A DNA stretch of 64,000 nt, taken from NCBI RefSeq assembly GCF_030643825.1, contig NZ_CP101717.1, positions 1,984,001 through 2,048,000 of the forward strand. Reading direction: 5' to 3'. Source of the stretch: Salinispirillum sp. LH 10-3-1 (lineage in GTDB: Bacteria; Pseudomonadota; Gammaproteobacteria; Pseudomonadales; Natronospirillaceae). A program made the translations under genes and the position numbers. Positions within the stretch are counted from its first letter, which is position 1; every line of letters starts with the position of its first letter. Below, piece after piece: positions 52,475-61,213 of the stretch. Under the pieces are notes generated by a model that was not told where the DNA came from, ran no database searches, and worked only from the letters and a program-made list of their open reading frames with translations.

Positions 52475-54568
52475 TCAACGAATCTCGGGGAATCCTGCAT
52501 TTACATCAGCTATTCGGCCATTCTGAATGAGCCATTGCTCTAACTGCTGAGGGTTCATGCCCTGTTGAATCCCAGCGAGCACACCTTCAGGGTCTTGCTC
52601 AAACAAGGTGCGTAAGTTGGCGATTTGCGCAAGCGCTTCCCCGGCGGGTGTACCCGGTGCAATAGCGCGCAGCAGTTCATTTGTGTGCTGATACTCTTCC
52701 TGAGACTGCGGCTTAAACGCACGCACAATGGCTGGACCACCTTGCCCGTTTTGCATCTGGTTGAGCCAGCTCATGTATTCACGGCCTTGCCGTTCACGCT
52801 CACGCGCGCCACCAATCAGACCACCAACACCATCAATGCCAGCATGCACCAAACCCTGAACACCATCTAATGCACCGTGAACTGCTCGCCCTGCAGGTGA
52901 TTCTCGTCCGGGTCCAGTTTGTTCAGGCCTGTTCATAGGTGTTGGCGCGCGCAAGCCACTGGCTTCTGGTTCCACGTTCGGCTGAGACTGCTGTGGCGCC
53001 ATACCATTCTGCAATAGCTGGTCACGGCTCGGCATGTCCTGCTGTCCACCCGGAACCGGTACACCGCCACCACTCATGAACTGTTGCAACACAGCACTGG
53101 TTTCAGGCGTCAGATTGGCCGAACCACCACTGGCTTCTGAACCTAAAAGGCCTTGTCGTGTCTGCTGGAACTGCTCCATTAAGATCTGGTCTGTACGGCG
53201 TCGCACATCGCCCGGCGCTGCCCCCTCGCCCAACTCCTGCACCGCAAACTGCTCTGCATCTGATCGACGCAACAAACGACCGCCGGCGGCATCCACCACA
53301 CGTTGACGCGCAACTTGAGGAGATACAGTCTGGCCGTTCGCCCGAAGCTGATCCCAGAACTCAGCGGCAAGTGCGGAATAACGATCTGCGGTTTCAAGGT
53401 TCTCACCACCGCGAACAACTTCACCAAATTCGTTCATTTCAACGCCCATCATGTCGGCAAAGCCGCGGTTGATGTCGGAGTACCACTGTCGTTGATCGCT
53501 GCTGCTCATAGTTCCACTTCCACCTTTGCCACCAGTGCCGCTTTGAACAGCATGCCAACGACCATCAGGCCCATATTGGCCCATGCCTACGCCTGGTTGC
53601 TCCACGATGTCACTGAATCGACCTGGTGCTTCTTCTCGCTGGGGTAACATGCCTGTTGTGCGTGCAGCGTTTAGTGTCCGTTGTTGAATCTCAGGTGATT
53701 CACTGAACGCGGAATGTAGCTGCATTAAGCCTTGCAGTGAGTCCATCAACTCAGCCACCGGCACCTGCAAAACTTCATTGTCACCGTCTGCAGCAGTTCG
53801 TCGTTGCTTGGTCATTGGCTGGCGGGTGCGTTCACCATCACTACCTTCAACCTCCAGCTCAAACACCAATGAGCCTGGCTGATTGCCCGGCATCATATCC
53901 ACAATCTTCTTTCCTTTTCCGATGCGGTGACCATAGATATTGTTTGCCGCCTCCAATACCTTCGGGCTATGGATATTGGTATCTGTAGAGTCATCCAACA
54001 AATCGAGAAACACCGCAATATCCTGTGCTCTTTCGGGTGCAATAGCGTGACTTAATGGAATGGGCGACAGCTCTTCTACCATGGCCAGTTCTTCGTCAGT
54101 AACCGTGTGCTGTTGCTGAGGGTCCAGTAAACGCTGCAAAATGGGCGTTACACGTTGTGCACCCCAGCCACGGGCTGCGTCTGCAAGGTCGCCTTGCACT
54201 TGTCCAGGGAACTGCTGCACACCCTTGGCCACCAAGGCCCATTGATCGTCTGAGAGTTCTCCGCGCTGCTCAAGGTCTGCAAGAATTGTAGACTGCGCGC
54301 GCTGAAACTCATCCCAGTCCAGCGCCCGCACATTACGCTGGTGTATTTCACCGGCGCGCCCTTGATTCTCCTGCTCCCACTCAAACCGCTGATCTTCCAT
54401 GCCAAGCCGCCGAGTTCGGTCAGATTGCGCATCTTTGCGATCTTCACGCGCCCATTGCAGCATTTCATCGTCGCGCTCACGGCGCTTTTTGTCATCGTGA
54501 ATATTCGATGCAAGTCCGTAACCTTGTGCAAAGCCACTCACGACGCCCCGCGTATCTAGTCCTGCCAT
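52475..54568 (-). CDS. Predicted ejection (internal virion) protein, gp15-like position
   Basis: A 697-residue hydrophilic protein rich in Q, E, R and G, with a charged helical N-terminal region (about 25-110, KKRRERDDEMLQWAREDRKD), no signal peptide and one hydrophobic glycine-rich patch (about 575-600). No enzymatic motif is seen. Size (T7 gp15 is 747 aa) and position, after a gp13/gp14-like set and before the giant protein, suggest the tube-forming ejection protein. This is an argument from gene order, not from residue similarity. Confidence 0.65.
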   Translation of the reverse strand: MAGLDTRGVVSGFAQGYGLASNIHDDKKRRERDDEMLQWAREDRKDAQSDRTRRLGMEDQRFEWEQENQGRAGEIHQRNVRALDWDEFQRAQSTILADLEQRGELSDDQWALVAKGVQQFPGQVQGDLADAARGWGAQRVTPILQRLLDPQQQHTVTDEELAMVEELSPIPLSHAIAPERAQDIAVFLDLLDDSTDTNIHSPKVLEAANNIYGHRIGKGKKIVDMMPGNQPGSLVFELEVEGSDGERTRQPMTKQRRTAADGDNEVLQVPVAELMDSLQGLMQLHSAFSESPEIQQRTLNAARTTGMLPQREEAPGRFSDIVEQPGVGMGQYGPDGRWHAVQSGTGGKGGSGTMSSSDQRQWYSDINRGFADMMGVEMNEFGEVVRGGENLETADRYSALAAEFWDQLRANGQTVSPQVARQRVVDAAGGRLLRRSDAEQFAVQELGEGAAPGDVRRRTDQILMEQFQQTRQGLLGSEASGGSANLTPETSAVLQQFMSGGGVPVPGGQQDMPSRDQLLQNGMAPQQSQPNVEPEASGLRAPTPMNRPEQTGPGRESPAGRAVHGALDGVQGLVHAGIDGVGGLIGGARERERQGREYMSWLNQMQNGQGGPAIVRAFKPQSQEEYQHTNELLRAIAPGTPAGEALAQIANLRTLFEQDPEGVLAGIQQGMNPQQLEQWLIQNGRIADVNAGFPEIR

Positions 54569-54577
54569 GATGCCCCC

Positions 54578-54871
54578 TTAACCGAAGAACTTACTGAACA
54601 AATAACCGGCTGCTGCGCCGCCCACAAGGCCAACTGGCCCTGCCATTGCACCAAACTTGGCGCCCATGGCGGCACCACTTGCACCAGCTGTTGCCATGCT
54701 TAGGCCCAGTCCAGCACCTGCCCCAATATTGCTGTTACGTTGCGCTGTTTTAGCCGCATCAATATTGTCGTTGGCTTGATTTCGGCGCTGTTCGAGGTCT
54801 GCTACACGGGCGTAGCCATCAACTGCTTGACCTTTCATGTCTTGCTGCAAACCCAATAATCCGAAGCTCAT
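54578..54871 (-). CDS. Small glycine/alanine-rich virion protein
   Basis: A 97-residue protein with a charged helical N-terminal half and a long glycine/alanine-rich hydrophobic C-terminal half (GAGAGLGLSMATAGASG and GPVGLVGGAAAGYLFSKF). It would be able to enter membranes, like the hydrophobic segments of podoviral ejection proteins. It lies 9 bases upstream of the gp15-like start and 2 bases downstream of the preceding stop, so it is within the operon. No family recognised. Confidence 0.65.
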   Translation of the reverse strand: MSFGLLGLQQDMKGQAVDGYARVADLEQRRNQANDNIDAAKTAQRNSNIGAGAGLGLSMATAGASGAAMGAKFGAMAGPVGLVGGAAAGYLFSKFFG

Positions 54872-54873
54872 GC

Positions 54874-55308
54874 CTACATCCCCAATCCAATGTTTCCGCC
54901 GCCAGCAAGAATTTGCATGTCGCGATCCTCACCCGCTATGCGTGCTTGATTTCGCGCGCCCACTCGGCCGGAGGCCTCCGCCAGCCCCAAAGCCCGGTCA
55001 GATGACTCTTTCTGCTGCGCCGTTGGCTGTATACCAAGACCGCTATTGGTCTTCTGAATGGAGTCACGCTGCCCACTGAAAGCTGAGGTCACCGACTGGT
55101 CAGCCCGCTGAATGTCTTTTCGGGTCAGCTCTCCGGATTGCGCTTGGTTAGCCAAATCAATCAGCCGTGACTGATAGCGGTTCTTCCAGTCTTCCCACTG
55201 CTCACGGTGTATTTCGGCCATGGTGTCCGAAGCAGTGGGCTTAGCGACATTGTTAATGGCTTCCAGTTGTGCTTGCGACGGCACATTAAAATTAAAATCC
55301 ATTCTCAT
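54874..55308 (-). CDS. Prophage structural operon protein (144 aa)
   Basis: A 144-residue hydrophilic protein, MRMDFNFNVPSQAQLEAINNV..., mostly helical (EIHREQWEDWKNRYQSRLIDLANQ), with a glycine-rich C-terminal end (ILAGGGNIGLGM). GGGGAG lies 6 bases upstream of the ATG at 55308; the second ATG at 55302 is possible. It follows the 211-aa gene by 2 bases. Likely a virion component by context; no family recognised. Confidence 0.62.
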   Translation of the reverse strand: MRMDFNFNVPSQAQLEAINNVAKPTASDTMAEIHREQWEDWKNRYQSRLIDLANQAQSGELTRKDIQRADQSVTSAFSGQRDSIQKTNSGLGIQPTAQQKESSDRALGLAEASGRVGARNQARIAGEDRDMQILAGGGNIGLGM

Positions 55309-55310
55309 AT

Positions 55311-55946
55311 CTATCTCCCCGCTAGGCCTGCAACATTGCCAGGACGAAACCCTTCTTCCTGCGACACCTGCATTTGATTAGGGTCGGAATTCCGATTCAT
55401 CAACCCATAACTCGCCGCACCCGCCAGATTACCCACAAGCTGCATATTGGAGCTTTTGCGGTTGAAGTTGTTCATGGTGCTGTTGATGGCGTCATTGGTC
55501 GCTATGCTGGCGATTTGACCTAACCCCGCTTGCGCTTGTGCCGACTGCCCCATGCCGAGTGCGGTAATGGTTTGGTTGCCCTTCACATGCTGGTTGGTCT
55601 GTTCCATCTGTGCGCGACCGGCCGTTTCACCGGCGCTATCGGCGTGCAATATACCCAGCTCATTGCGCGTCATTGTTGACCGGCCACTGGACGGATCAAG
55701 CCCAGCTTGAACCAATTGGCCTTCAACTTGCTGGCGCTCACTGGCTTGGTGAATCTGGCTGGACTCATTCACCCGACCACGGGTATACCCATAGGCTGCG
55801 TCCGATTTCATGGCGTCGGTCTTTTCCATATACCGATCCATGAGCGGGTTCAGGTGTTCCTTACTGAACTCCCATTTTTCCTTGGCGATCTGCGCGAGTT
55901 CTTTTTCTTCCGCCGTCTCTTTGATTTTGTCGTCTTTACCGCTCAT
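55311..55946 (-). CDS. Predicted ejection protein, gp14-like position
   Basis: A 211-residue protein, helical and rich in Q, A and M, with a hydrophobic patch near the C-terminus (SSNMQLVGNLAGAASYGLM). The plan resembles T7 gp14 (196 aa), which has a helical body and a late hydrophobic AS-rich segment. ATG 55946 overlaps the upstream stop as ATGA; the frame to 56123 would run through that gene and is not used. Assigned by position and composition, so moderate confidence. Confidence 0.65.
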   Translation of the reverse strand: MSGKDDKIKETAEEKELAQIAKEKWEFSKEHLNPLMDRYMEKTDAMKSDAAYGYTRGRVNESSQIHQASERQQVEGQLVQAGLDPSSGRSTMTRNELGILHADSAGETAGRAQMEQTNQHVKGNQTITALGMGQSAQAQAGLGQIASIATNDAINSTMNNFNRKSSNMQLVGNLAGAASYGLMNRNSDPNQMQVSQEEGFRPGNVAGLAGR

Positions 55947-56332
55947 AGGCTGATCTCGTAGTTTTTTCCGGTCTGTTTCGCTTCCGGTAGGTATCGCTTG
56001 TACCCACGTCTGTGGCTGCTGAATGTCAGCGAGCATGCGCCGATTTGCCGGGCCAGCGCCTTCAGTTGATTGATGTAGTCGGACTTCACGGCGGCATCTT
56101 TCACGCGGCCGTAAGCCAACCAAACATGCACTTTCTTGATGCCGTCAGTTACCTTTGGCTGCAGCACAACAAACCCATCGGGTGCCACAAACAAAAAAGC
56201 CTGCTGTTTCCGGCAGGCTTTAATGACTTCTTTAGTTGTCCATGGCTCAGGTGATCGAGCCTGAATGGTTTCGGCACCGTAATAGATAAGGGGAAGGAAG
56301 TCGTCGATGCATGCAGGCTTGAGCAATCGCAT
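55943..56332 (-). CDS. GNAT-like small protein, gp13-like position
   Basis: A 129-residue protein, MRLLKPACIDDFLPL..., with a GNAT-like order of strands (FLFVAPDGFVVLQPKV, then VHVWLAYGR, then a helix and GACSLTFSSHRRGYKRYL). The canonical acetyl-CoA loop is missing, as in T7 gp13 (138 aa), which has the same size and operon position at the head of the ejection genes. The start at ATG 56332 is chosen; GTG 56338 or 56341 is also possible. A terminator lies just upstream, so this gene may begin a separate transcription unit. Confidence 0.6.
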   Translation of the reverse strand: MRLLKPACIDDFLPLIYYGAETIQARSPEPWTTKEVIKACRKQQAFLFVAPDGFVVLQPKVTDGIKKVHVWLAYGRVKDAAVKSDYINQLKALARQIGACSLTFSSHRRGYKRYLPEAKQTGKNYEISL

Positions 56333-56350
56333 AGGCACCACCGTTCGGGC

Positions 56351-56380
56351 ATAAAAAAGCCCCAGCGGTCAGGCTGAGGC
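56351..56380 (-). terminator. Terminator separating tail and ejection gene blocks
   Basis: On the minus strand GCCTCAGC-CTGACC-GCTGGGGC is followed by six T. It lies between the last tail-block gene and the gp13-like gene, a point where the virion operon could be partly insulated. Confidence 0.85.
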
Positions 56381-56482
56381 GTAGGATCGGATTATTGGTA
56401 AATAGTAGCTGAAACTTTATTTTGATGCGACTGGTTAGGGTTAGGCAATTTTTACGGCCATGAAGCTCTGGTCGAATAGCCC

Positions 56483-57196
56483 TTAAAACACCTTACACAC
56501 CGCTAAGTCTTGCGCCCCTAATACATAGCCAGAATCTTGGGCGTAGAAGTCAGGTGTCCATGTAAACTGCAACTGCTCTCCGACCATCCGAGGAAAGGCA
56601 ACATCAGTGTCCCAAAATCCATCACCTGTCGGATGAACCGCCCGAAAGTGCAGGTATGAATTGTGAAACATCAAATAGGGTTCTCCGGTAGCAACAAATG
56701 GAATATCCAAGGTGGAGGACATCGAACCACCATCTAAGGAGGCTGCGGGCTCACCACTAGCAGTGAACCCGAGCTTAACAACTCTGCAATCAACTACCAT
56801 ATCAAAGCCCGAATCAAACAGCACGCGGCCATCACCGCTAAACGCTCTTAGTCCATAAGTCTCCGATGACCCGACTAAAACCTCATGGAAAAGAGTTACA
56901 CCCTTTTGCATTTCACTGACACTTAATGCTCCAATCGACGTAAGGGTGACCCTGCGACCGGAAATGTTTAGCCCCCCCATTACATAGCGGCCCTCCATTG
57001 ATACGCCAACCACTGAGCTATCTAAATTTATTATGCTTTCTGGTATTAGCGACACCCCTCTGTAAGTATACATTTGAGTGCCTGGTATCTGCATCGAAAG
57101 TTCTAAGGGGTAGGTTCCATAAACGAGTAAAGCCGGGTACAGGCTGTCGATAGTCACTTCATCCACCGTGTTCTTTATGCTGAAACCAAATGCCAT
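56483..57196 (-). CDS. Prophage tail-region protein (237 aa)
   Basis: A 237-residue beta-rich protein without signal or transmembrane segment: MAFGFSIKNTVDEVTIDSLY at the start, aromatic- and glycine-rich strands throughout. It starts one base after the preceding stop. It is the last gene before the terminator. Probably a fibre- or tip-associated protein by context; no family recognised. The ATG at 57196 is preferred to an in-frame TTG at 57217. Confidence 0.65.
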   Translation of the reverse strand: MAFGFSIKNTVDEVTIDSLYPALLVYGTYPLELSMQIPGTQMYTYRGVSLIPESIINLDSSVVGVSMEGRYVMGGLNISGRRVTLTSIGALSVSEMQKGVTLFHEVLVGSSETYGLRAFSGDGRVLFDSGFDMVVDCRVVKLGFTASGEPAASLDGGSMSSTLDIPFVATGEPYLMFHNSYLHFRAVHPTGDGFWDTDVAFPRMVGEQLQFTWTPDFYAQDSGYVLGAQDLAVCKVF

Positions 57197-57197
57197 T

Positions 57198-57503
57198 CTA
57201 CTTGTACCTGTATACAATTAATGAAAAGCTCAGTTCCGTAAAAGTATTCTCCCAGTCGACGCGCCCATCCGAAATTACATAGCTTCGGTGCTCGGTAAAA
57301 GCCTCGTCATAGTCAGGAGTTAATACGCCGTCTCCAGCCTGCGACCACATGCAAAAGGAGTTCTGAGGTGTAATTTCATCAAACAAAGCAAACCCTGACG
57401 CCTCAGAAGCAGGAACACTGATACGCCCAACAAATCGCAAAATACGACCCTCGGCTAGCAGCCGAGGCGCTCCATTCTTATACAAGCTTAAACCAGCACT
57501 CAT
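57198..57503 (-). CDS. Prophage tail-region protein (101 aa)
   Basis: A 101-residue beta-rich protein, MSAGLSLYKNGAPRLLAEGR..., ending in aromatic strands (ELSFSLIVYRYK). It overlaps the upstream tail-tip gene by an ATGA junction and is followed one base later by the 237-aa gene. Likely an accessory tail or fibre component; no family recognised. Confidence 0.62.
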   Translation of the reverse strand: MSAGLSLYKNGAPRLLAEGRILRFVGRISVPASEASGFALFDEITPQNSFCMWSQAGDGVLTPDYDEAFTEHRSYVISDGRVDWENTFTELSFSLIVYRYK

Positions 57504-58969
57504 TCAGTCAAATTCCCCAAAACCAACACCAAGTTGTTGTCCTCATTGAACACCTGTATTTTGCTGTTTTTTATTTGTAAGCGCTCTCCCGAAGACGCCG
57601 ACTTTATATCCAGATTCCCTAAAAACGTGGCGGTTTCACTGATCGTCATGTTCTCTGTGCTTATTTGTTCGGCTTTCAACTGCCCGGCCAATGTTGTAAC
57701 TGGCTGGCCTTCACTATCAACGATCTTGCCAAAGTTAATTGGGCCTATGCGGCCTTCATCGATAGATCCCTCTTTAATTACAGCAACGTTCATGTACACC
57801 GCGCCATCTTGAATAATAAATGGCTTCAACATCCCCGTGCCGTTTGGCGGCGTAATCCACAGCCGATCAGCAACGATGCCAAAATCCACGGTTTCGCCGT
57901 TGTTGAAGAAGCCAACACCACCGACTAGGCCGTTCACGTCTGATTTGACTTCCCACTGAGCAGTTAAACCGTCAACGGCACTGCCTTGAGTGGTGAGGGT
58001 TTGCTGAATGGCTGCAGTTTCGTCTTCAAATTCCGACTGAACGGTGGTGATTTGTTGGGCCAGCGTGTTGAACTGCGTAGCGCGGGTTTGGCTTTCGGTC
58101 TGAATGGCCGAGGCATTTTCATTTGACTGTGCATAGACCGTATTGATTTGAAGCGCTAATGCCTCATTTTGTGTAGCGCGGGTTTGGCTTTCAGTCTGGA
58201 TCGCCGAAAGATTACTATTGACCTGTGACGCAAGCGTATTGATCTGCTGCGACAGCACATTGTCTTGCTCAACTCGTGCCTGGCTTTCTACTTTAATGAT
58301 TGAGGCTACCGAACCCTCTAACGAGTCAGGCCCATCGATCAGATTAATACGCTGATTCAAGCTGCCTGCCAGCACCGACTCATCAATCTGGCCGCTGATC
58401 GCTTCTATCATTACGGCGGCGGGAATAGCGGTTTCAATGAGCAGGCCAACGCTGCTATGAATAGGGCCGGTAATGTCGGCGCGAGAAACGAAGCGCACCC
58501 AGTAGCGGTAAAACACGCCGGGCTGTGGTGTGAAGTCACTGTATATCGAGCCATTGGCGGTACCGATCTTCACCGCCTCACCCGGCAATGAGTCTTCACC
58601 TTCGGCGCGCAATACTTCAGCGTGTGAGTGATTGCGATACTGCCTGAATGGGTCAGTCCATATCAGGGTGTTTGCGCCAATGGATGCTGCACCGTAAACG
58701 CCGTCAGGGCGTGGCGGAATTGTACGGTCAATCACTTGATCAACGGGGACCAGCTGGCTTGAATTGAACAGTCCGCCACTGAACTTGGTTTTGAATTTGG
58801 CAACACCGATGTCAATCAGGTCGCCGTACGTTAAGTTGGTGTCCAGCGTATTGCCGCGCGTGCCCTGCCCTACATCCAGTTGTTCCTTTACTGCCTCCAT
58901 CCACGCACGGGTTTGCGGGTCTATTGTGCGCGGAATAGGCGGTAACGACTTGCGGCGGCTCCGGCTCAT
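57500..58969 (-). CDS. Tail tip/fibre protein with DUF1983 domain
   Basis: A 489-residue protein. The N-terminal part (about 1-190) has fibronectin-like strands (GVFYRYWVRFVSRADITGP). A coiled-coil stalk (about 215-330) carries a repeated AIQTESQTRATQ unit. A DUF1983-type domain follows (about 335-410, WEVKSDVNGLVGGVGFFNNG and FGIVADRLWITPPNG), as at the C-terminus of lambda J-like host-specificity proteins. The C-terminal part is beta-rich. It is probably part of the host-recognition apparatus. It overlaps both neighbours by ATGA. Confidence 0.82.
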   Translation of the reverse strand: MSRSRRKSLPPIPRTIDPQTRAWMEAVKEQLDVGQGTRGNTLDTNLTYGDLIDIGVAKFKTKFSGGLFNSSQLVPVDQVIDRTIPPRPDGVYGAASIGANTLIWTDPFRQYRNHSHAEVLRAEGEDSLPGEAVKIGTANGSIYSDFTPQPGVFYRYWVRFVSRADITGPIHSSVGLLIETAIPAAVMIEAISGQIDESVLAGSLNQRINLIDGPDSLEGSVASIIKVESQARVEQDNVLSQQINTLASQVNSNLSAIQTESQTRATQNEALALQINTVYAQSNENASAIQTESQTRATQFNTLAQQITTVQSEFEDETAAIQQTLTTQGSAVDGLTAQWEVKSDVNGLVGGVGFFNNGETVDFGIVADRLWITPPNGTGMLKPFIIQDGAVYMNVAVIKEGSIDEGRIGPINFGKIVDSEGQPVTTLAGQLKAEQISTENMTISETATFLGNLDIKSASSGERLQIKNSKIQVFNEDNNLVLVLGNLTE

Positions 58970-60546
58970 AACAGCTCTCGCGGTGAAGATGCGATTTGAA
59001 CGGCCAACACTTCGGCCGTACCGGTCAGCTCAAACTGCCAATCACGGTAACGCCCGGGCGGTAAACGAAAGGCTGTATCTGGTTCAGCCACCGTATCGAG
59101 CAACAACACATCATCAGACCAAATGCGCATGCTAACGGGTGCGTCTGAGTCAATCTTCGCCACGCTCATGGATGCGCGCTGTGGCAAGGTAAACACTTTG
59201 CTGCGCCATGTGTATGGCAAGGCGCTACCAGCGTCCCACGCTTGAATTTCACCATTCGCGCTAAGCAAGAACACTTGGCCACTCAATGGGTCGAAGTATC
59301 CGTTGGGCACATTACCAACACTCATGCGAATCAGCCCGTGTTCTGGGTGCAGCAGGAAGCCGCGCCATGTGTTGGTATCATCTTTATAAAATGCCAAATA
59401 ACGGTCGTGCCAGCGGTAAGCATGAATGCTGTCTGGATTAAACGCCTGCCATTGCTCCCGCGAAATCATGTCTTTGGTGATCACGTTGGATTGATTACCA
59501 CCCACCGCCACCAAGCCTTCGTTGCTGGCGTAAATGGCGTATTCGCCCATATCCACCACGGAATGCCGCGAGACGCCGCCTAAGTGAACGTCCAGCCCCA
59601 TTTGCGCCATGGACGCCGGTGTAATGCCAGTGACCAGCCATGGCCGCGACTTAGTAACCACAATGAGCCCACCAGAGAACGGCGACACACCCACTATGTC
59701 GGCATCAAAACCCATTTGGTACCCAACAGGCCAAGCGTGTGGACGGAATGGCTCACAGAAGCACAGCGTGTTGTCGAACCAGCCACACAGCACGCCATTG
59801 CCAATGTTGGTTAAGCCTTTCATGCGTGCGTCCGGCTCGTCCCAATTTATGCTTGGCAACGGCTGACCAAGACTTTCAGTAGGCACGCTGTCGCTGAAGG
59901 TGCTTTGTGCGGCCGGTATGTCTGCCACGAACAAGAACACACCACCGGTTTCAGCGCGGTAGATGCGCTTGGTGATGATTGCCCTGTCACCGGTTGGCGG
60001 ATTGTCCAAGCCTGAAAGCTCGTTAGTGGCGCCATCAAAACGCGACACCATAGCACTGGCTGCGGCTGGCGGGCCTTCTTCACCAAATTCGCTCACGTAA
60101 GTGTAGGTGTACACGGTATCAATCAGCACGCCGCCTTCGTCGGGCTCGCCCGGTGCATCGCTTGCTGTTAACGCTGTGGCCGGTGCCGGAATGCCTAAAC
60201 GATACGATGCAGCAGGTACAGACGCACCACTGGTGGCCAATGCATAAGTCGTCATGCGTGGCACGCCGTCACCCGTCCAATACACGCGGTCGTGCACGTC
60301 ATTGTTCAGCGGTGACTTAACTGCACTCACACCAGCTTCCGACCAGCGAAACCAAACACCCGTGTTATGGCGGTAAATAGATTGCATCGCCGCGCCCAGC
60401 GTGGTGACCAGTTCGGTACCGCGCGCTGGCTTTAAACTCATGGATTCAAGGTTGCAGTTTATGGCGGAGGTGGCGTGGGGAGCTGGCAGCATCTTACTGG
60501 CCAGCTTCGGCAGCTCGCCATGGAAAGGACTTACATCGATTTTCAT
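58966..60546 (-). CDS. Prophage structural protein with beta-propeller-like repeats
   Basis: A 526-residue beta-rich protein, MKIDVSPFHGELPKLASKML..., with repeated aromatic/glycine blades (VLCGWFDNTLCFCEPFRPHAWP, then GLIVVTKSRPWLVTG, EYAIYASNEGLVAVGGN, YRWHDRYLAFYKDD and GYFDPLSGQVFLL) suggesting a propeller. An Fn3-like insertion (TVYTYTYVSEFGEEGPP) lies at about 145-165. Similar proteins occur in tail gene blocks of podoviruses. It overlaps the DUF1983 gene by ATGA. The specific role is unknown. Confidence 0.72.
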   Translation of the reverse strand: MKIDVSPFHGELPKLASKMLPAPHATSAINCNLESMSLKPARGTELVTTLGAAMQSIYRHNTGVWFRWSEAGVSAVKSPLNNDVHDRVYWTGDGVPRMTTYALATSGASVPAASYRLGIPAPATALTASDAPGEPDEGGVLIDTVYTYTYVSEFGEEGPPAAASAMVSRFDGATNELSGLDNPPTGDRAIITKRIYRAETGGVFLFVADIPAAQSTFSDSVPTESLGQPLPSINWDEPDARMKGLTNIGNGVLCGWFDNTLCFCEPFRPHAWPVGYQMGFDADIVGVSPFSGGLIVVTKSRPWLVTGITPASMAQMGLDVHLGGVSRHSVVDMGEYAIYASNEGLVAVGGNQSNVITKDMISREQWQAFNPDSIHAYRWHDRYLAFYKDDTNTWRGFLLHPEHGLIRMSVGNVPNGYFDPLSGQVFLLSANGEIQAWDAGSALPYTWRSKVFTLPQRASMSVAKIDSDAPVSMRIWSDDVLLLDTVAEPDTAFRLPPGRYRDWQFELTGTAEVLAVQIASSPRELL

Positions 60547-60559
60547 AGATTAGTGCCTG

Positions 60560-61210
60560 TTAGGCTTCAATGTTGTCGGCCAGCAGGAAAAGATCATCAA
60601 TCTGAACTTCGGTTAGCCCAAGCAAGCTTTGGCCTAACGTGTTGACCAACTGACTACGCCGCGTAAACTTAGCCTCTGCCCACGCCAATTTTTCCAGCGG
60701 CGTGGCCTGATCGCTGTTCATGTACGCCTGAACGATGTCAAGGTGCCCAAGGTGCAGTAACGCTGCCTTAGCCTGGAATCTTGTGACTTCCGCCGTTTGA
60801 CGCCATTCTTCCAGCTCTGTTTGCTTGCGCTCTTGGTATTGGTTTTCAGTCAATCGACCGTTCGCGTATAAAGTTTCAGTATCACCCCACACCACTTCTT
60901 TATTTTCGTGATCGAGGTATTCGTCGGGCTCAAGATCGCGTAGGCCGTCTTGCACCAGCTCGTATTCTGTCTTGTCTTTGATCGCCCCGTCTTCGAACTT
61001 CTGTTTAGGGTCAAGTTCCAGCAACCCTTCGGCGTGAAGTTCCGACATCGGGCGTGTGAGCCAGTTTTCATCAAACATCGCCCGTTTCGCGCCGGTTCGA
61101 GCATGACTATCTGCGGGTAGTGGATGCCAGTCACCCGCGCCCAGTTTTTCAGCGCTGTCGGTGTCTACTACGGCGACAATTACGCCGTTTTCAATGCGTG
61201 CAAATTCCAT
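60560..61210 (-). CDS. Tail fibre assembly-like protein
   Basis: A 216-residue protein beginning MEFARIENGVIVAVVDTDSAE, a pattern common in fibre-associated proteins that sit after the fibre gene. The C-terminal half is charged and helical (EEWRQTAEVTRFQAKAALLH, a segment seen in proteins downstream of tail fibres). It follows the fibre gene by 3 bases. Role as a fibre chaperone is inferred from position and form. Confidence 0.7.
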   Translation of the reverse strand: MEFARIENGVIVAVVDTDSAEKLGAGDWHPLPADSHARTGAKRAMFDENWLTRPMSELHAEGLLELDPKQKFEDGAIKDKTEYELVQDGLRDLEPDEYLDHENKEVVWGDTETLYANGRLTENQYQERKQTELEEWRQTAEVTRFQAKAALLHLGHLDIVQAYMNSDQATPLEKLAWAEAKFTRRSQLVNTLGQSLLGLTEVQIDDLFLLADNIEA

Positions 61211-61213
61211 AGT

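Noticed and set aside
52206-52478. A 90-codon minus-strand frame starting TTG at the stop of the gp15-like gene
   Set aside because: Odd composition, no independent Shine-Dalgarno site, and it runs through a hairpin and two copies of the repeated motif; more likely noncoding.
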